A stretch of 64,000 bases of DNA from UBA7803 sp041395905 (GTDB lineage Bacteria; Pseudomonadota; Gammaproteobacteria; Pseudomonadales; Azotimanducaceae). The notes under the pieces are model-generated. The model was not told where the DNA came from. It was given only the letters and a program-made list of their open reading frames with translations, and made no database searches. Below, piece after piece: positions 34,252 through 43,107 of this stretch (the first letter of the stretch is position 1; each line of letters begins with the position of its first letter). Where the stretch lies: the NCBI GenBank assembly GCA_041395905.1, contig JAWKZP010000011.1, forward strand, positions 1-64,000. Reading direction: 5' to 3'. The position numbers and the translations under genes are program-made.

Positions 34252-35347
34252 CCATGGCTCCGAGCTCGGGATTGAACAGGCCGTGCGGATCGAACGCCTC
34301 ACGCAGGCGGCTCTGCAGCCGCGCCGCGACGGGGCTCACGCCGGCACGCTGGCGCGCGGCAAAACCGCCGTCGAACGGCAGCGCGTGGCCGCCCCGGGCC
34401 GCGACCAGCTCGCGCACCTCGCCCGGATTACGGCGGGTGCACCACCAGCGCAGGGCTCCGCCCCACTCCGTCAGGCAGTCCTCGCCGCTCTGAGTCGCCA
34501 CCGGCAGCACCTGCGCCGCCGGTGGCAGCGAGCAGCGCCACAACGAGGACGCCTCGGCGAAGAACGGGTGCCGGTGATCGCGCAGCGACTGCCAGAAACG
34601 CGGCGCCTCCTCGACGCGCCCGCCGATCTCCTGCGCCGCCCAGCGTACCGCCGCCTCGGCGCCGGACAGCCGGACACGCAGCTCGCCCTGGTAGTGACAG
34701 GTGGCGGTAATGGGAAACGCGCTGCGGGCAAACCGGCGACAGGCTGCCAGCGCCTCCGCGGGATCGAGTTCCAGTACCAGCGTGCGCTCCACCGCAGGCG
34801 CCGGCAGCAACTTGATGCTGACCGCCAGCAATACGCCGAGGGTACCGAACGCGCCCGCCTGCAGTCGCGACAGATCGTAGCCGGCGACGTTCTTCATCAC
34901 CTGGCCGCCGAAGCGCAGGCGCTCGCCGAGGCCGTTGATCAGCTCCACGCCCAGCACGCAATCGCGCACCGCCCCGAGCCAGGGCCGGCCCGGCCCTGAC
35001 AGGCCAGCGGCAACCGCGCCGCCCAGGGTCCCGCCGCCATGAAACCGGGGCGGCTCGAAAGGCAGGCGCTGCCCGTTGTGCGCCAGCGTCTGCTCGAGGA
35101 GCTTGAGCGGCGTGCCCGAGCGGGCCGTCAGCACGAGTTCTTCAGGACGGTGGCTGAGCACACCGCTGTGCTCGGCCGTGGACAGCAGCAGGCTGCGACG
35201 ATCCGCCGCCGACGCCGCGCCCATCTCGGTGAGCTGCGCCTTGCTGCCGGAACCGGCGATCCGCAGACCCGTGCCGCCGGCGATGGCCGCACGCACGGCA
35301 TCCTGCAGGCGCGCCGCCGCGTCGCGCTCGCCGCTCACCGCAGCCAT
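34241..35347 (-). CDS. glcE: glycolate oxidase FAD-binding subunit GlcE
   Basis: About 368 residues. The PCMH-type FAD domain begins with GGTGLRIAGSGSKAQL; further on are GGGTLGGAVAAGLSGP and KNVAGYDLSRLQAGAFGTLGVL, the flavin phosphate-binding region. The frame runs upstream to 35689, but residues before 35347 are the out-of-frame tail of glcD. The ATG at 35347 is 37 bases downstream of the glcD stop. Second gene of the operon. Confidence 0.9.
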   Translation of the reverse strand: MAAVSGERDAAARLQDAVRAAIAGGTGLRIAGSGSKAQLTEMGAASAADRRSLLLSTAEHSGVLSHRPEELVLTARSGTPLKLLEQTLAHNGQRLPFEPPRFHGGGTLGGAVAAGLSGPGRPWLGAVRDCVLGVELINGLGERLRFGGQVMKNVAGYDLSRLQAGAFGTLGVLLAVSIKLLPAPAVERTLVLELDPAEALAACRRFARSAFPITATCHYQGELRVRLSGAEAAVRWAAQEIGGRVEEAPRFWQSLRDHRHPFFAEASSLWRCSLPPAAQVLPVATQSGEDCLTEWGGALRWWCTRRNPGEVRELVAARGGHALPFDGGFAARQRAGVSPVAARLQSRLREAFDPHGLFNPELGAMDAD

Positions 35348-35384
35348 CGCGCGGATCGATCGGATTCGGGGGTGAGCTTCGGCA

Positions 35385-36857
35385 TCAGAAGCGCGGCAGA
35401 TTGCCGAATGGCGCGCGCCCGGCATGCACGTGCATGCCACCCACCTCGGCGCAGCGAGCGAGGCCGGTACCGCCTTGCCGGGATTGAGCCCCTGCGAGGA
35501 TCGAAGGCCGCCTTGACCCGATGCATCTGCTCGAGCTCCGCACCGGGGAACCTGCGCACATCTGATCCAGCTTCTCCACGCCGACCCCGTGCTCACCGGT
35601 GACAGTGCCGCCCGCGGCAACGCACAGCTCCAGGATGCGCCCGCCCATCTGCTCGGCGCGCTCGAGCTCCCCCGGCTGGTTGGCGTCATAGAGAATCAGC
35701 GGGTGCAGGTTGCCGTCGCCGGCATGAAAGACGTTGGCCACGCGCAGACCGTAACGGACGGACAGCTCTGAGATCTCGCGCAGCACCGCCGACAGGGCCC
35801 GGCGCGGGATGGTGCCGTCCATGCAGTAGTAGTCGGGTGCCAGGCGCCCCACGGCGGGAAACGCGGCCTTGCGGCCGAGCCACAACCGGGCCTGCTCCTC
35901 GGGGGCCTCGGCGACGCGCAGGCTGAAGGCACCGTGCGCCTCCAGCACCCGACGCGTCAGGGCCAGGTCTGCCGTGACTTCCGCAGCGACGCCGTCGAGC
36001 TCGCAGATCAGCACCGCCCCAGCACCACGCGGATACCCGGCATGCACGAAGTCCTCCGCGGCCTGGATGGCGAGGCGATCCATCATCTCCAGCCCCGCCG
36101 GGATCAGACCCTCCGCGATCAGGGCGCCCACGGCATCTGCAGCGTCACCCACCTCGGCGAACGCGGCAAGCAGCACGCGTTTCTCCGGCGGCACCGGCAG
36201 CAGCTTGACCGTGACCTCCGTGACCACGCCGAGCATGCCTTCGGAGCCCATGATCAGCGCCAGCAGGTCGTACCCGGGCGTGTCGAGCCCGCGCCCGCCC
36301 AGCTCCAGCTCGTCGCCCTCGAAGGTGAGCAGCCTGACGCCGAGCACGTTGTGCACGGTCAGCCCATATTTCAGACAATGCACCCCGCCGGAATTCTCGG
36401 CCACGTTGCCGCCGATGCTGCAGGCGATCTGGGACGATGGATCTGGCGCGTAGTACAGACCATGCTCGGCAACGGCCTCGCTGATGGCCAGATTACGCAC
36501 CCCCGGCTGAACCCGGGCGACGCAGTTGTCCAGATCGATCTCGAGGATGCGATTCAGACGCGCCAGCGACAGCACCAGCCCGTCCGCCAGCGGCCGCGCG
36601 CCGCCAGAGAGGCCGGTGCCGGCGCCGCGCGGCACCACCGGCACCCCATGCTCGCGGCAGATGGTGAGCACGTCGCGCACCTGGGACTCGCTGACCGGCA
36701 GGGCCACCAGCCAGGGCACCTGGCGGATCGCGGTGAGACCGTCGGTTTCGTAGGGTTTCAACGCACGCGGGTCAGTGAGCAGGCCATCCGCGGGTAAGGC
36801 CCGGCGCAACCGGCGGATGATCCGCTCTGCGTCTGGTGGATTGCCTGGGTGAGTCAT
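35385..36857 (-). CDS. glcD: glycolate oxidase FAD-linked subunit GlcD with a compensated frameshift tract
   Basis: 490-residue FAD-linked oxidase. PRGAGTGLSGGARP and CSIGGNVAENSGG are the FAD-binding motifs, and VTGEHGVGVEK the conserved C-terminal signature. After KLDQMC (about residue 434) the frame reads 33 unrelated residues, then resumes the family's ending RCAEVGGMHVHAGR...NLPRF. The expected residues are present in the other two frames: RFPGAELEQMHRVKAAFDP in one and LNPGKAVPASLA in the next. Three single-base losses near 35551, 35490 and 35457 explain this and sum to one codon. The product may be inactive, or the assembly may be wrong there. A perfect TATAAT lies eight bases before the ATG (36866-36871). 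Confidence 0.85.
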   Translation of the reverse strand: MTHPGNPPDAERIIRRLRRALPADGLLTDPRALKPYETDGLTAIRQVPWLVALPVSESQVRDVLTICREHGVPVVPRGAGTGLSGGARPLADGLVLSLARLNRILEIDLDNCVARVQPGVRNLAISEAVAEHGLYYAPDPSSQIACSIGGNVAENSGGVHCLKYGLTVHNVLGVRLLTFEGDELELGGRGLDTPGYDLLALIMGSEGMLGVVTEVTVKLLPVPPEKRVLLAAFAEVGDAADAVGALIAEGLIPAGLEMMDRLAIQAAEDFVHAGYPRGAGAVLICELDGVAAEVTADLALTRRVLEAHGAFSLRVAEAPEEQARLWLGRKAAFPAVGRLAPDYYCMDGTIPRRALSAVLREISELSVRYGLRVANVFHAGDGNLHPLILYDANQPGELERAEQMGGRILELCVAAGGTVTGEHGVGVEKLDQMCAGSPVRSSSRCIGSRRPSILAGAQSRQGGTGLARCAEVGGMHVHAGRAPFGNLPRF

Positions 36858-36910
36858 GGCCCCCGATTATAGGGGACCGGTGGCAACAGGGCAGCGCCCC
36901 GGCGCGGACG

Positions 36911-37675
36911 TCAGAAGTGGAAGTTGAGCGCCGCGTACGGCCCGCTGATGTCCACGTCGGCCGCGTCGATGTCCTCGAAGGCATCGAGCTTCACGCGCAG
37001 CGTGCGCCACCCGAGCTCGAAGCCCAGACCCAGCGCCGATTCCCAGCCCAGCTGGGCATTGGCATCGAGCATGTCGTTGTCGCTGTAGGCGATGCCCTGA
37101 ACCTCCGCACCGAGCCAGAACCCGCTCAAGGGCAGGTCCGCGCGCACCCGGCCGTACAGCAGCGGCACGACACCGGTGAACTTGGCCCGACTGGTCTCCT
37201 GCGCCGTGGCCACCGCAATCTGACCATCGAGCCAGCGCGCCGTCACGCCGACATCCAGCGAAGCCCAGGTGTCCAGCAGCTCGTAGTAGAACACCATGTC
37301 GGCGTGGGTAAGATCGAGACGCGCGGCCACGTCCTCACCGAGCGTGAACTGGGCGCCGTTGAACTCGATGGTGCGGCTCAGCGTCTCGCTGCCTGACGCG
37401 GTCACGTCGGTGTAGTACAGGCGCACGTTGGGCAGCACCGGCAGACCATGCTCGACAGCGGCGTAGAGCATGTTGTTGGTCTCGTCGTCGATGCCAAGGT
37501 CCTGCTCCAGATCCACGACGCTGGCTCCCGCCTGGACGTCGCCACCCAGCTTCTGCTGCCAGGCGCCGGCGCCAGCGTAGACGCCGAACAGAGTATCCGC
37601 CCGCGCAGCTTCAGCGCCGAAGCTGACAAGTAAGGTTACCGTCGCGCCGAGAGCATACTTCGCCAGGGGAGGCAT
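36911..37675 (-). CDS. TIGR04219-type outer-membrane beta-barrel protein
   Basis: 254-residue protein with a signal peptide (AKYALGATVTLLVSFGAEAARA), alternating amphipathic strands throughout and a C-terminal Phe (YAALNFHF), as expected for a BAM-assembled barrel. The pattern and length fit the TIGR04219 outer-membrane family; function unknown. The frame is open to 37888 across the tandem repeat; the ATG at 37675 has AGGAG six bases ahead and starts the signal peptide. Confidence 0.78.
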   Translation of the reverse strand: MPPLAKYALGATVTLLVSFGAEAARADTLFGVYAGAGAWQQKLGGDVQAGASVVDLEQDLGIDDETNNMLYAAVEHGLPVLPNVRLYYTDVTASGSETLSRTIEFNGAQFTLGEDVAARLDLTHADMVFYYELLDTWASLDVGVTARWLDGQIAVATAQETSRAKFTGVVPLLYGRVRADLPLSGFWLGAEVQGIAYSDNDMLDANAQLGWESALGLGFELGWRTLRVKLDAFEDIDAADVDISGPYAALNFHF

Positions 37676-37748
37676 ATCGAACTCCTGGACAGACCCTGCA
37701 GGCAGAAGTGTAGTCAACCCAGGCACGTTTACCGTGACGCGGCGCACA

Positions 37749-37863
37749 GCGCGTCTGCCCCGGCGATTGCTGCGCAGGGCGACGCCTGCAGGAGAGCGAC
37801 GCCTGCAGGGGAGCAACGTATGCAACAGGGTGACGTCTGCGGTAAGGCGACGTCTGCGGTACA
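37749..37863. repeat. degenerate 17-bp tandem repeat array
   Basis: Five clear 17-bp units: 37779-37795, 37796-37812, 37813-37829, 37830-37846 and 37847-37863. The unit consensus is GCGACGYCTGCRGGRRA. The first two differ by one base, and the last two share GACGTCTGCGGTA. Two weaker, shifted copies (GCGCGTCTGCC at 37749 and GCGATTGCTGCGCAGG at 37763) extend it upstream. It fills the divergent intergenic region between the barrel gene and the dihydroorotase gene, ending 36 bases before the latter. Confidence 0.8.
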
Positions 37864-37899
37864 GTAGCGTGCGCGAGCCCACCACCACGGAGACGCCAG

Positions 37900-39225
37900 T
37901 TGAGCAACAGCTACCTGATCAGCAACGCCCGGATCGTCAACGAAGGAACCGTCGTCGAGGGCGACCTGCTGATCCGCGACGGCCGGATTGCGGGCATCGA
38001 CCTCCCTGCCCCTGCCGGTGTGAACGTCATCGACGCCGGCGGCGCCTGGCTGCTGCCGGGGATGATCGACGACCAGGTGCACTTTCGCGAGCCTGGTCTC
38101 GAGCACAAGGGCACCATCGCCACCGAATCCCGGGCCGCCATCGCCGGCGGCATCACCAGCTACATGGAGATGCCCAACTGCAACCCGCTGACGGTCACCC
38201 ACGCGGCGCTGCGCGACAAGCACGCGCGCGCGGCCGACCACTCCTGGGCGAACTATGCGTTCTATTTCGGCGCCACCAACGACAACCTGGAAGCCATCAA
38301 GTCCGTCGACCCCTCGCTCACCTGCGGCATCAAGGTGTTCATGGGCGCCAGCACGGGCAACATGCTGGTGGACAACGAACGCACCCTCGAGGGCATCTTC
38401 GCCGGCACCGATCTCATCATTGCCACTCACTGCGAGGACACGCCAACCATTCTGGCCAACGAAGCGGCCGCCCACGAACGCTTCGGCGACGACATCCCGA
38501 TCACCGAGCACCCGAGCATCCGTTCTGAAGAAGCCTGCTGGAAATCGTCGTCACTGGCCGTGGCGCTGGCACGCCGTCATGGCTCACGCCTGCACGTGCT
38601 GCATCTGACCACCGCGCGCGAGATGGCGCTGTTCGAGCCGGGCGATCTGGCCGGCAAGCGCATCACCGCCGAAGCCTGTGTGCACCATCTGTTCTTCGAC
38701 GACAGCTGGTATCCGGAAAAGGGCCCCTACATAAAGTGCAATCCGGCCATTAAAACCGGCGCGGATCGCGACGCCCTGCGCGCGGCGGTACGCGAGGGCC
38801 GCATCGACGTCATCGCCACGGACCACGCCCCGCACCTGCGCGAAGAGAAGGAGCGGCCCTATTCGAAATCTTCGGCAGGCCTGCCGCTGGTGCAGCACGC
38901 GCTGCTGTCTCTGTTCGAGCTGCGCCATCAGGGCGTGTTCGACATCGAGACCATCGTGAACAAGACAGCCCACGCACCGGCACGGATGTTCGGCGTGAAG
39001 GAGCGCGGATTCATCCGCGAGGGCTACCACGCGGATCTGGTGCTGATCGACGATACCGCCGTCGCCGATCCGCAAGAGATCCACTACAAGTGCGGCTGGA
39101 GCCCGTTCGCGGGCATCGACCTGCATGCGCGCGTACGCGCAACCTGGGTCAACGGCCATCTGCGCTATCACGACGGCCACCATCTGGAGGGCCCCATGGG
39201 CCAGGCGCTCGAGTTTGACCGCTGA
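37900..39225 (+). CDS. pyrC: dihydroorotase
   Basis: 441-residue amidohydrolase that closes carbamoyl-aspartate to dihydroorotate in pyrimidine synthesis. The carbamylated lysine is K145 (CGIKVFMG), histidine ligands are H177 (ATHCED) and H235 (HVLHLTT), and the catalytic Asp is D308 (VIATDHAPH). The first His of the HxH motif is replaced by Gln: D-D-Q59-V-H61-F-R. That variant is known from a subgroup common in Bacteroidetes. Start is a TTG at 37900, with GGAG seven bases ahead; no in-frame ATG gives a complete N terminus. Other dihydropyrimidinase-like activities are possible but less likely. Confidence 0.85.
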   Translation: MSNSYLISNARIVNEGTVVEGDLLIRDGRIAGIDLPAPAGVNVIDAGGAWLLPGMIDDQVHFREPGLEHKGTIATESRAAIAGGITSYMEMPNCNPLTVTHAALRDKHARAADHSWANYAFYFGATNDNLEAIKSVDPSLTCGIKVFMGASTGNMLVDNERTLEGIFAGTDLIIATHCEDTPTILANEAAAHERFGDDIPITEHPSIRSEEACWKSSSLAVALARRHGSRLHVLHLTTAREMALFEPGDLAGKRITAEACVHHLFFDDSWYPEKGPYIKCNPAIKTGADRDALRAAVREGRIDVIATDHAPHLREEKERPYSKSSAGLPLVQHALLSLFELRHQGVFDIETIVNKTAHAPARMFGVKERGFIREGYHADLVLIDDTAVADPQEIHYKCGWSPFAGIDLHARVRATWVNGHLRYHDGHHLEGPMGQALEFDR

Positions 39226-39226
39226 C

Positions 39227-39271
39227 GGGTTCGCCCGTTGAGGGTTCGCCCACGGAGGGTTCGCCCGCCGG
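39227..39271. repeat. three tandem 15-bp repeats after pyrC
   Basis: Three units beginning GGGTTCGCCC at 39227, 39242 and 39257, each 15 bases, identical in the first ten. The last unit runs into a hairpin GCCCGC/GCGGGC (39263-39277). They occupy nearly all of the 54-bp gap between the convergent pyrC and nitronate monooxygenase genes and may act as a transcription barrier. Confidence 0.75.
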
Positions 39272-39279
39272 GCGGGCAG

Positions 39280-40215
39280 CTACAGGTACTGGCGCGCCAT
39301 GTCGGACAGCGTGGCGAAGAACTCTTCCTTCACCTCGGCGATGATCTCCGCCACCGGGCGCACAGACTCGATGCGCCCGCATACCTGGCCGGTGAGCGCG
39401 ATGCTCGATTCCATGTCGCCGCCGAAGTACAGGTCCAGCGCCCGCCCGAACTCGGTCATGGCGTTGACCTCCGGCGTGTCTTCCAGGCGTGCGGTCTTGC
39501 CGGTACGCAGGGCTCTGAGTGCCGGCGAGTGCTTTCGGTTGAGAAAGACGGTATCGGTCTCGCGGGCGTTGACGATGGCGTTCTTCCAGTTCTCGTGCAC
39601 CGGTGACTCCAGCGCCGACACCATGCGGGTACCCATCTGCACCGCTTCCGCGCCCAGCGCGAACGCCGCTGCCATGGACCGGCCGTCGACGAACCCACCG
39701 GCGGCGATGATGGGCACGTCCACCTTGGAACGAACCAGCGGCAGCAGCACCATGGTGGACACCTCGCGGGGATTCTTGAAGCCGCCGCCCTCGCCGCCTT
39801 CCACCACCAGTCCGTCCACGCCGCATTCCACCGCCTTGAGCGCCGCGGACAGGCTCGGCACCACGTGGAAAACGGTGAGCCCGGCGTTCTTGAGCTGCTC
39901 GGTGTAGCGCTCCGGATTGCCGGCCGAGGTGGTGACGAAGCGCACACCCTGGTCGATGACGAAGTTGACGATCTCCGGATCGCGCACGAACGCCTGGGCG
40001 ATGTTCACTCCGAATGGCTTGTCGGTCAGGGTGCGCATCTTCCTGATCTCGTCCCGGATCGCGTCTAGCTCCCCGGACGACGTCTCGATGATGCCGAGGC
40101 CGCCGGCATTGGATACTGCCGACGCGAGCTGTGAGCGGGCGATCCAGCCCATGGGCGCCTGCACCACGGGCACCTCGATGCCGAGCAGCTCGGTGATTCG
40201 ATTTCGGAATTGCAT
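39280..40215 (-). CDS. nitronate monooxygenase-like flavoenzyme
   Basis: 311-residue FMN-binding TIM-barrel protein of the NMO/2-nitropropane dioxygenase family. Features are VVQAPMGWIA near the N terminus, GGLGIIE, VEGGEGGGFKNP and AAGGFVDGRSMAAAFALGAEAVQMGTR (phosphate-binding loop). Physiological substrate may be propionate-3-nitronate or an unsaturated lipid. The ATG at 40215 has AGGAG six bases ahead; the upstream open frame (to 40524) is noise. Confidence 0.87.
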   Translation of the reverse strand: MQFRNRITELLGIEVPVVQAPMGWIARSQLASAVSNAGGLGIIETSSGELDAIRDEIRKMRTLTDKPFGVNIAQAFVRDPEIVNFVIDQGVRFVTTSAGNPERYTEQLKNAGLTVFHVVPSLSAALKAVECGVDGLVVEGGEGGGFKNPREVSTMVLLPLVRSKVDVPIIAAGGFVDGRSMAAAFALGAEAVQMGTRMVSALESPVHENWKNAIVNARETDTVFLNRKHSPALRALRTGKTARLEDTPEVNAMTEFGRALDLYFGGDMESSIALTGQVCGRIESVRPVAEIIAEVKEEFFATLSDMARQYL

Positions 40216-40276
40216 GACGTGCTCCTGTGCTGTGCCGGGGGCGCCGCCCCTCTCCGGCAAAGCGCAGCAGCCTAAC

Positions 40277-41101
40277 TCAGCTGCCGGTCGACGTGTAGTG
40301 GCGGATGCCCAGGCGCCAGGCACCCAGCGCCAGAGCAAAGAACAGCACGCCTGCCAGCGGTGCGCCCACCTGAAAACTGCGGCTCGAGCCGAGCGGATCC
40401 TCGATGCCGAAAATCGCGATCGCGGGAAAATAGCTGATGCAGCCGAGCGGCACCACGAAGGTGAAAAACCGGCGAAACCAGCGGCGGTAGATGGCCAGCG
40501 GGTACTGGGCCGTCTCGGTGCCACCGTAGGTCAGCGTGTTCATGATCTCCAGCGATTCGGTGGCCCAGAACGACAGCATTGCCTGCAGGATGAACAGCGC
40601 GTAGAAGAACAGCACCCCGCCGGCGAAGCTCGCCAGCAGCAGCACGACCTTCCACAATGCCCAGTCCAGCTGCAGGGTCCAGATGGCCCAGGCAAGTACG
40701 GCCAGCCCCTGCAGCAGTCGTCCGACCCGGTGCAGCGTGAACTCGTAGCCGGCCAACTGCAGCACCGTGGAACGGGGCCGCAACAGCACGCGGTCGAAGT
40801 TGCCGGTCTTCACGAATTCCCTGCCGAACACGTCGAACCCGCGCGCCAGCGCCTCAGCAACGGCGAACGAGGCGTTGACGAGCCCGTACAGAAACGCCAC
40901 CTGCGGCAGCTGCCACTCGCCGAGCGCTCCGAATCGCTCGAACAGGGCCCAGATACCGAGCGCCTCGACCACGGTAGTCACGAAGCTGCCGAACGCCATG
41001 AGCACGAACGACATCCGGTACTGCAGCTGCGCACGTACCGACTGTCCCACCAGCCGCAGATACAAGCCGAAACCGCCGATAGATGCCGACGCCTCAGCCA
41101 C
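40277..41101 (-). CDS. ABC-2 type permease (COG3694-like)
   Basis: 274-residue polytopic protein with about six helices. The segment VFGREFVKTGNFDRVLLRPRSTVLQ is typical of COG3694 permeases. It is the third gene of an ABC-2 export operon and overlaps the preceding permease by eight bases. The substrate is unknown; related operons are linked to antibiotic or polymer export. Confidence 0.85.
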   Translation of the reverse strand: MAEASASIGGFGLYLRLVGQSVRAQLQYRMSFVLMAFGSFVTTVVEALGIWALFERFGALGEWQLPQVAFLYGLVNASFAVAEALARGFDVFGREFVKTGNFDRVLLRPRSTVLQLAGYEFTLHRVGRLLQGLAVLAWAIWTLQLDWALWKVVLLLASFAGGVLFFYALFILQAMLSFWATESLEIMNTLTYGGTETAQYPLAIYRRWFRRFFTFVVPLGCISYFPAIAIFGIEDPLGSSRSFQVGAPLAGVLFFALALGAWRLGIRHYTSTGS

Positions 41102-41927
41102 CCTGCACCACCAGTCGGGCGCCGGCCCGGCGCAGCAGCCAGTAGCCGTAGGCCACGATCACCAGGGTCCAGGCCAGCTGCAGAACGATTTCGTACCCTG
41201 CCTGCGCAGGCGCGATGTGTCCGCTGTAGATGCGGAACGGCACGTCCGCAAGCCCGCGGAACGGCTGCCAGTACAGCAGCGGCTGCAGCCAGTCCGGATA
41301 CAGCGGCAGCGGCACCACCAGGCCGGCAAAGACCGGCACGATGCCGGGCATCATGCGGTTGAGACCCTCGCCCGACAGCGTCCACAGCAGCCACACGTGC
41401 AGCACCATGGTGATTGCGGTGCTGAGCAGCAGCGTGACGCAACCGCTCAGCAGGAACAGCAGACCCGCGGCGACCCCGGCCGGTGCCGGCAGCGCCCACT
41501 CGCCGAGCCCCACGAGCGGCAGCAGCACCGCCGCCGTCACCAGCATCGGCACCATGCGCAGCAGCGTCGGCGCCGCCCGAAAGGCCAGCGTGCGCGCAAA
41601 CCAGAAGGCATAGAGATCGAGCGGTCGCAGCATCTCGTAGGCCACGTTTCCGGTTCGGATCTGCCCGGCCACATCCGGATCGACGTTCCACGGCAGCAGT
41701 GCCAGCAGCGCCTGCCCCAGCCAGATGTAAACCAGCACCTGGCTGAGCGTCATGGGCTGCGCCAGCGTGGTGGACTCGAAGAACGCGATGAACACCATGA
41801 CCTTGATCGCACCCCAGAACAGCTGGGTAGCGAAGCCGGCGAATGCCGCCGCCCGGTACTGCAGCAGCAGCTGAAAGCGCGAGGCGACTATGGCGCGATA
41901 GGCACGCCAGCGCTGCTCAGGCGACAT
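41094..41927 (-). CDS. ABC-2 type permease (COG4587-like)
   Basis: 277-residue inner-membrane permease with about six helices (FQLLLQYRAAAFAGFATQLFWG at the N terminus, YEMLRPLDLYAFW in the loop). It pairs with the other permease to form the heterodimeric channel. The ATG at 41927 overlaps the ATPase gene by 11 bases; the upstream in-frame residues are Arg-rich noise. Confidence 0.86.
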   Translation of the reverse strand: MSPEQRWRAYRAIVASRFQLLLQYRAAAFAGFATQLFWGAIKVMVFIAFFESTTLAQPMTLSQVLVYIWLGQALLALLPWNVDPDVAGQIRTGNVAYEMLRPLDLYAFWFARTLAFRAAPTLLRMVPMLVTAAVLLPLVGLGEWALPAPAGVAAGLLFLLSGCVTLLLSTAITMVLHVWLLWTLSGEGLNRMMPGIVPVFAGLVVPLPLYPDWLQPLLYWQPFRGLADVPFRIYSGHIAPAQAGYEIVLQLAWTLVIVAYGYWLLRRAGARLVVQGG

Positions 41928-42921
41928 CGGAGCCCGCCTGCGGCGCCGCCGGCCGGTCGACGCGATGGGCCCGGTAGAGGTCCGCGACGATTTCCTCAAT
42001 GGGCGGGTATTCGATCACCAGATCGCGAACCGCGTAGCGGGCCGTGAGCTCGGCCACGAACTGTGCCACCTGGCCGCGCACGTGAAAGCGCACACGCACA
42101 CCGTCCCGGGCGACTGCGAGGCGCGCATGCGTGTCTTCGAGCTGCGGCGGCTCGGCGAAGTCGACGAGCACGCGACGCTCGTCGCTGCGCAGCGCATCCA
42201 CCGTGCCGTCCATGAGCAGCGTGCCGTGATTGATCAGCATGAGCCGCGTGCACAGGGCCTCGATGTCGTCCATGTCGTGCGTGGTGAGCAGAACCGTCGT
42301 GCCGCGCTCGCGATTCTGCCGCGTGATGAACTCGCGCATCGCCAGCTTCGAGACGGCATCCAGACCGATGGTGGGCTCGTCGAGAAACAGGATGTCCGGC
42401 TGGTGGATCAGCGCCGCGGCCAGGTCGCAGCGCATACGCTGCCCGAGGCTCAGCTGTCGCACCGGCGTATCCAGCAGCGACGCCAGATCCAGCAGCGCCA
42501 CCAGCTCGTCGATGGTGCGGGTGTAAGCCGCGGCCGGCACCCGGTAGATGTCGCGCAGCAGCTCGAACGACTCCACCACCGGCAGGTCCCACCAGAGCTG
42601 GGTACGCTGCCCGAACACCACGCCGATGCGCCCGACGTGCGCGATCCGGTCCTTCCAGGGCACGCGGCCGTCGATCTCGCAGCGCCCGCCCGAAGGCGTA
42701 AGGATGCCGGAGAGGATCTTGATGGTGGTGGATTTGCCGGCCCCGTTGGGCCCTATGTAGCCCACGAGTTCCCCGGCCTCGATCGAGAACGACACGCCGT
42801 GCAGAGCTTCTACGTCGCGGTAGCGGCGCCGGACCAGCCCGCTCAGGGCACCCCAAACCCCGGCACGGCGTTCGGCTACCCGGAAGCGCTTTTCGAGGCC
42901 ATCCACGACGATCTGCGGCAT
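41917..42921 (-). CDS. ABC transporter ATP-binding protein (COG4586-like)
   Basis: 334-residue ATPase. Walker A is GPNGAGKST, signature LSLGQRMRCDLA and Walker B ILFLDEPTIGLD. The C-terminal 90 residues form an extension usual for this ABC-2 subgroup. First gene of a three-gene exporter operon; start at the ATG 42921. Divergent from the enoyl-CoA hydratase gene with 186 bp between. Confidence 0.88.
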   Translation of the reverse strand: MPQIVVDGLEKRFRVAERRAGVWGALSGLVRRRYRDVEALHGVSFSIEAGELVGYIGPNGAGKSTTIKILSGILTPSGGRCEIDGRVPWKDRIAHVGRIGVVFGQRTQLWWDLPVVESFELLRDIYRVPAAAYTRTIDELVALLDLASLLDTPVRQLSLGQRMRCDLAAALIHQPDILFLDEPTIGLDAVSKLAMREFITRQNRERGTTVLLTTHDMDDIEALCTRLMLINHGTLLMDGTVDALRSDERRVLVDFAEPPQLEDTHARLAVARDGVRVRFHVRGQVAQFVAELTARYAVRDLVIEYPPIEEIVADLYRAHRVDRPAAPQAGSDVA

Positions 42922-43107
42922 GAGTCGACCCCGGCGGGCTTGGCGGCGCATTCTATGAAGGGCGCGCTGCGGTCACAACCGCGTGCCGGCACTACGGCAT
43001 GCCCCACGTACAAAGCCGCCCCGGAAACCGGTAAAGTCCGGAGCTGGGAGCGGCGCCAGAGAACGCGCCAACAGCGATCCGCAGACAGCATCAGCCAGGA
43101 GGACATC

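Noticed and set aside
37749..37863. CRISPR array
   Set aside because: Units are 17 bp and contiguous with no unique spacers, and no cas gene is present.
41965..43107. upstream extension of the enoyl-CoA hydratase
   Set aside because: Overlaps the ABC ATPase gene; the AGGAGG and ATG at 43108 define the start.
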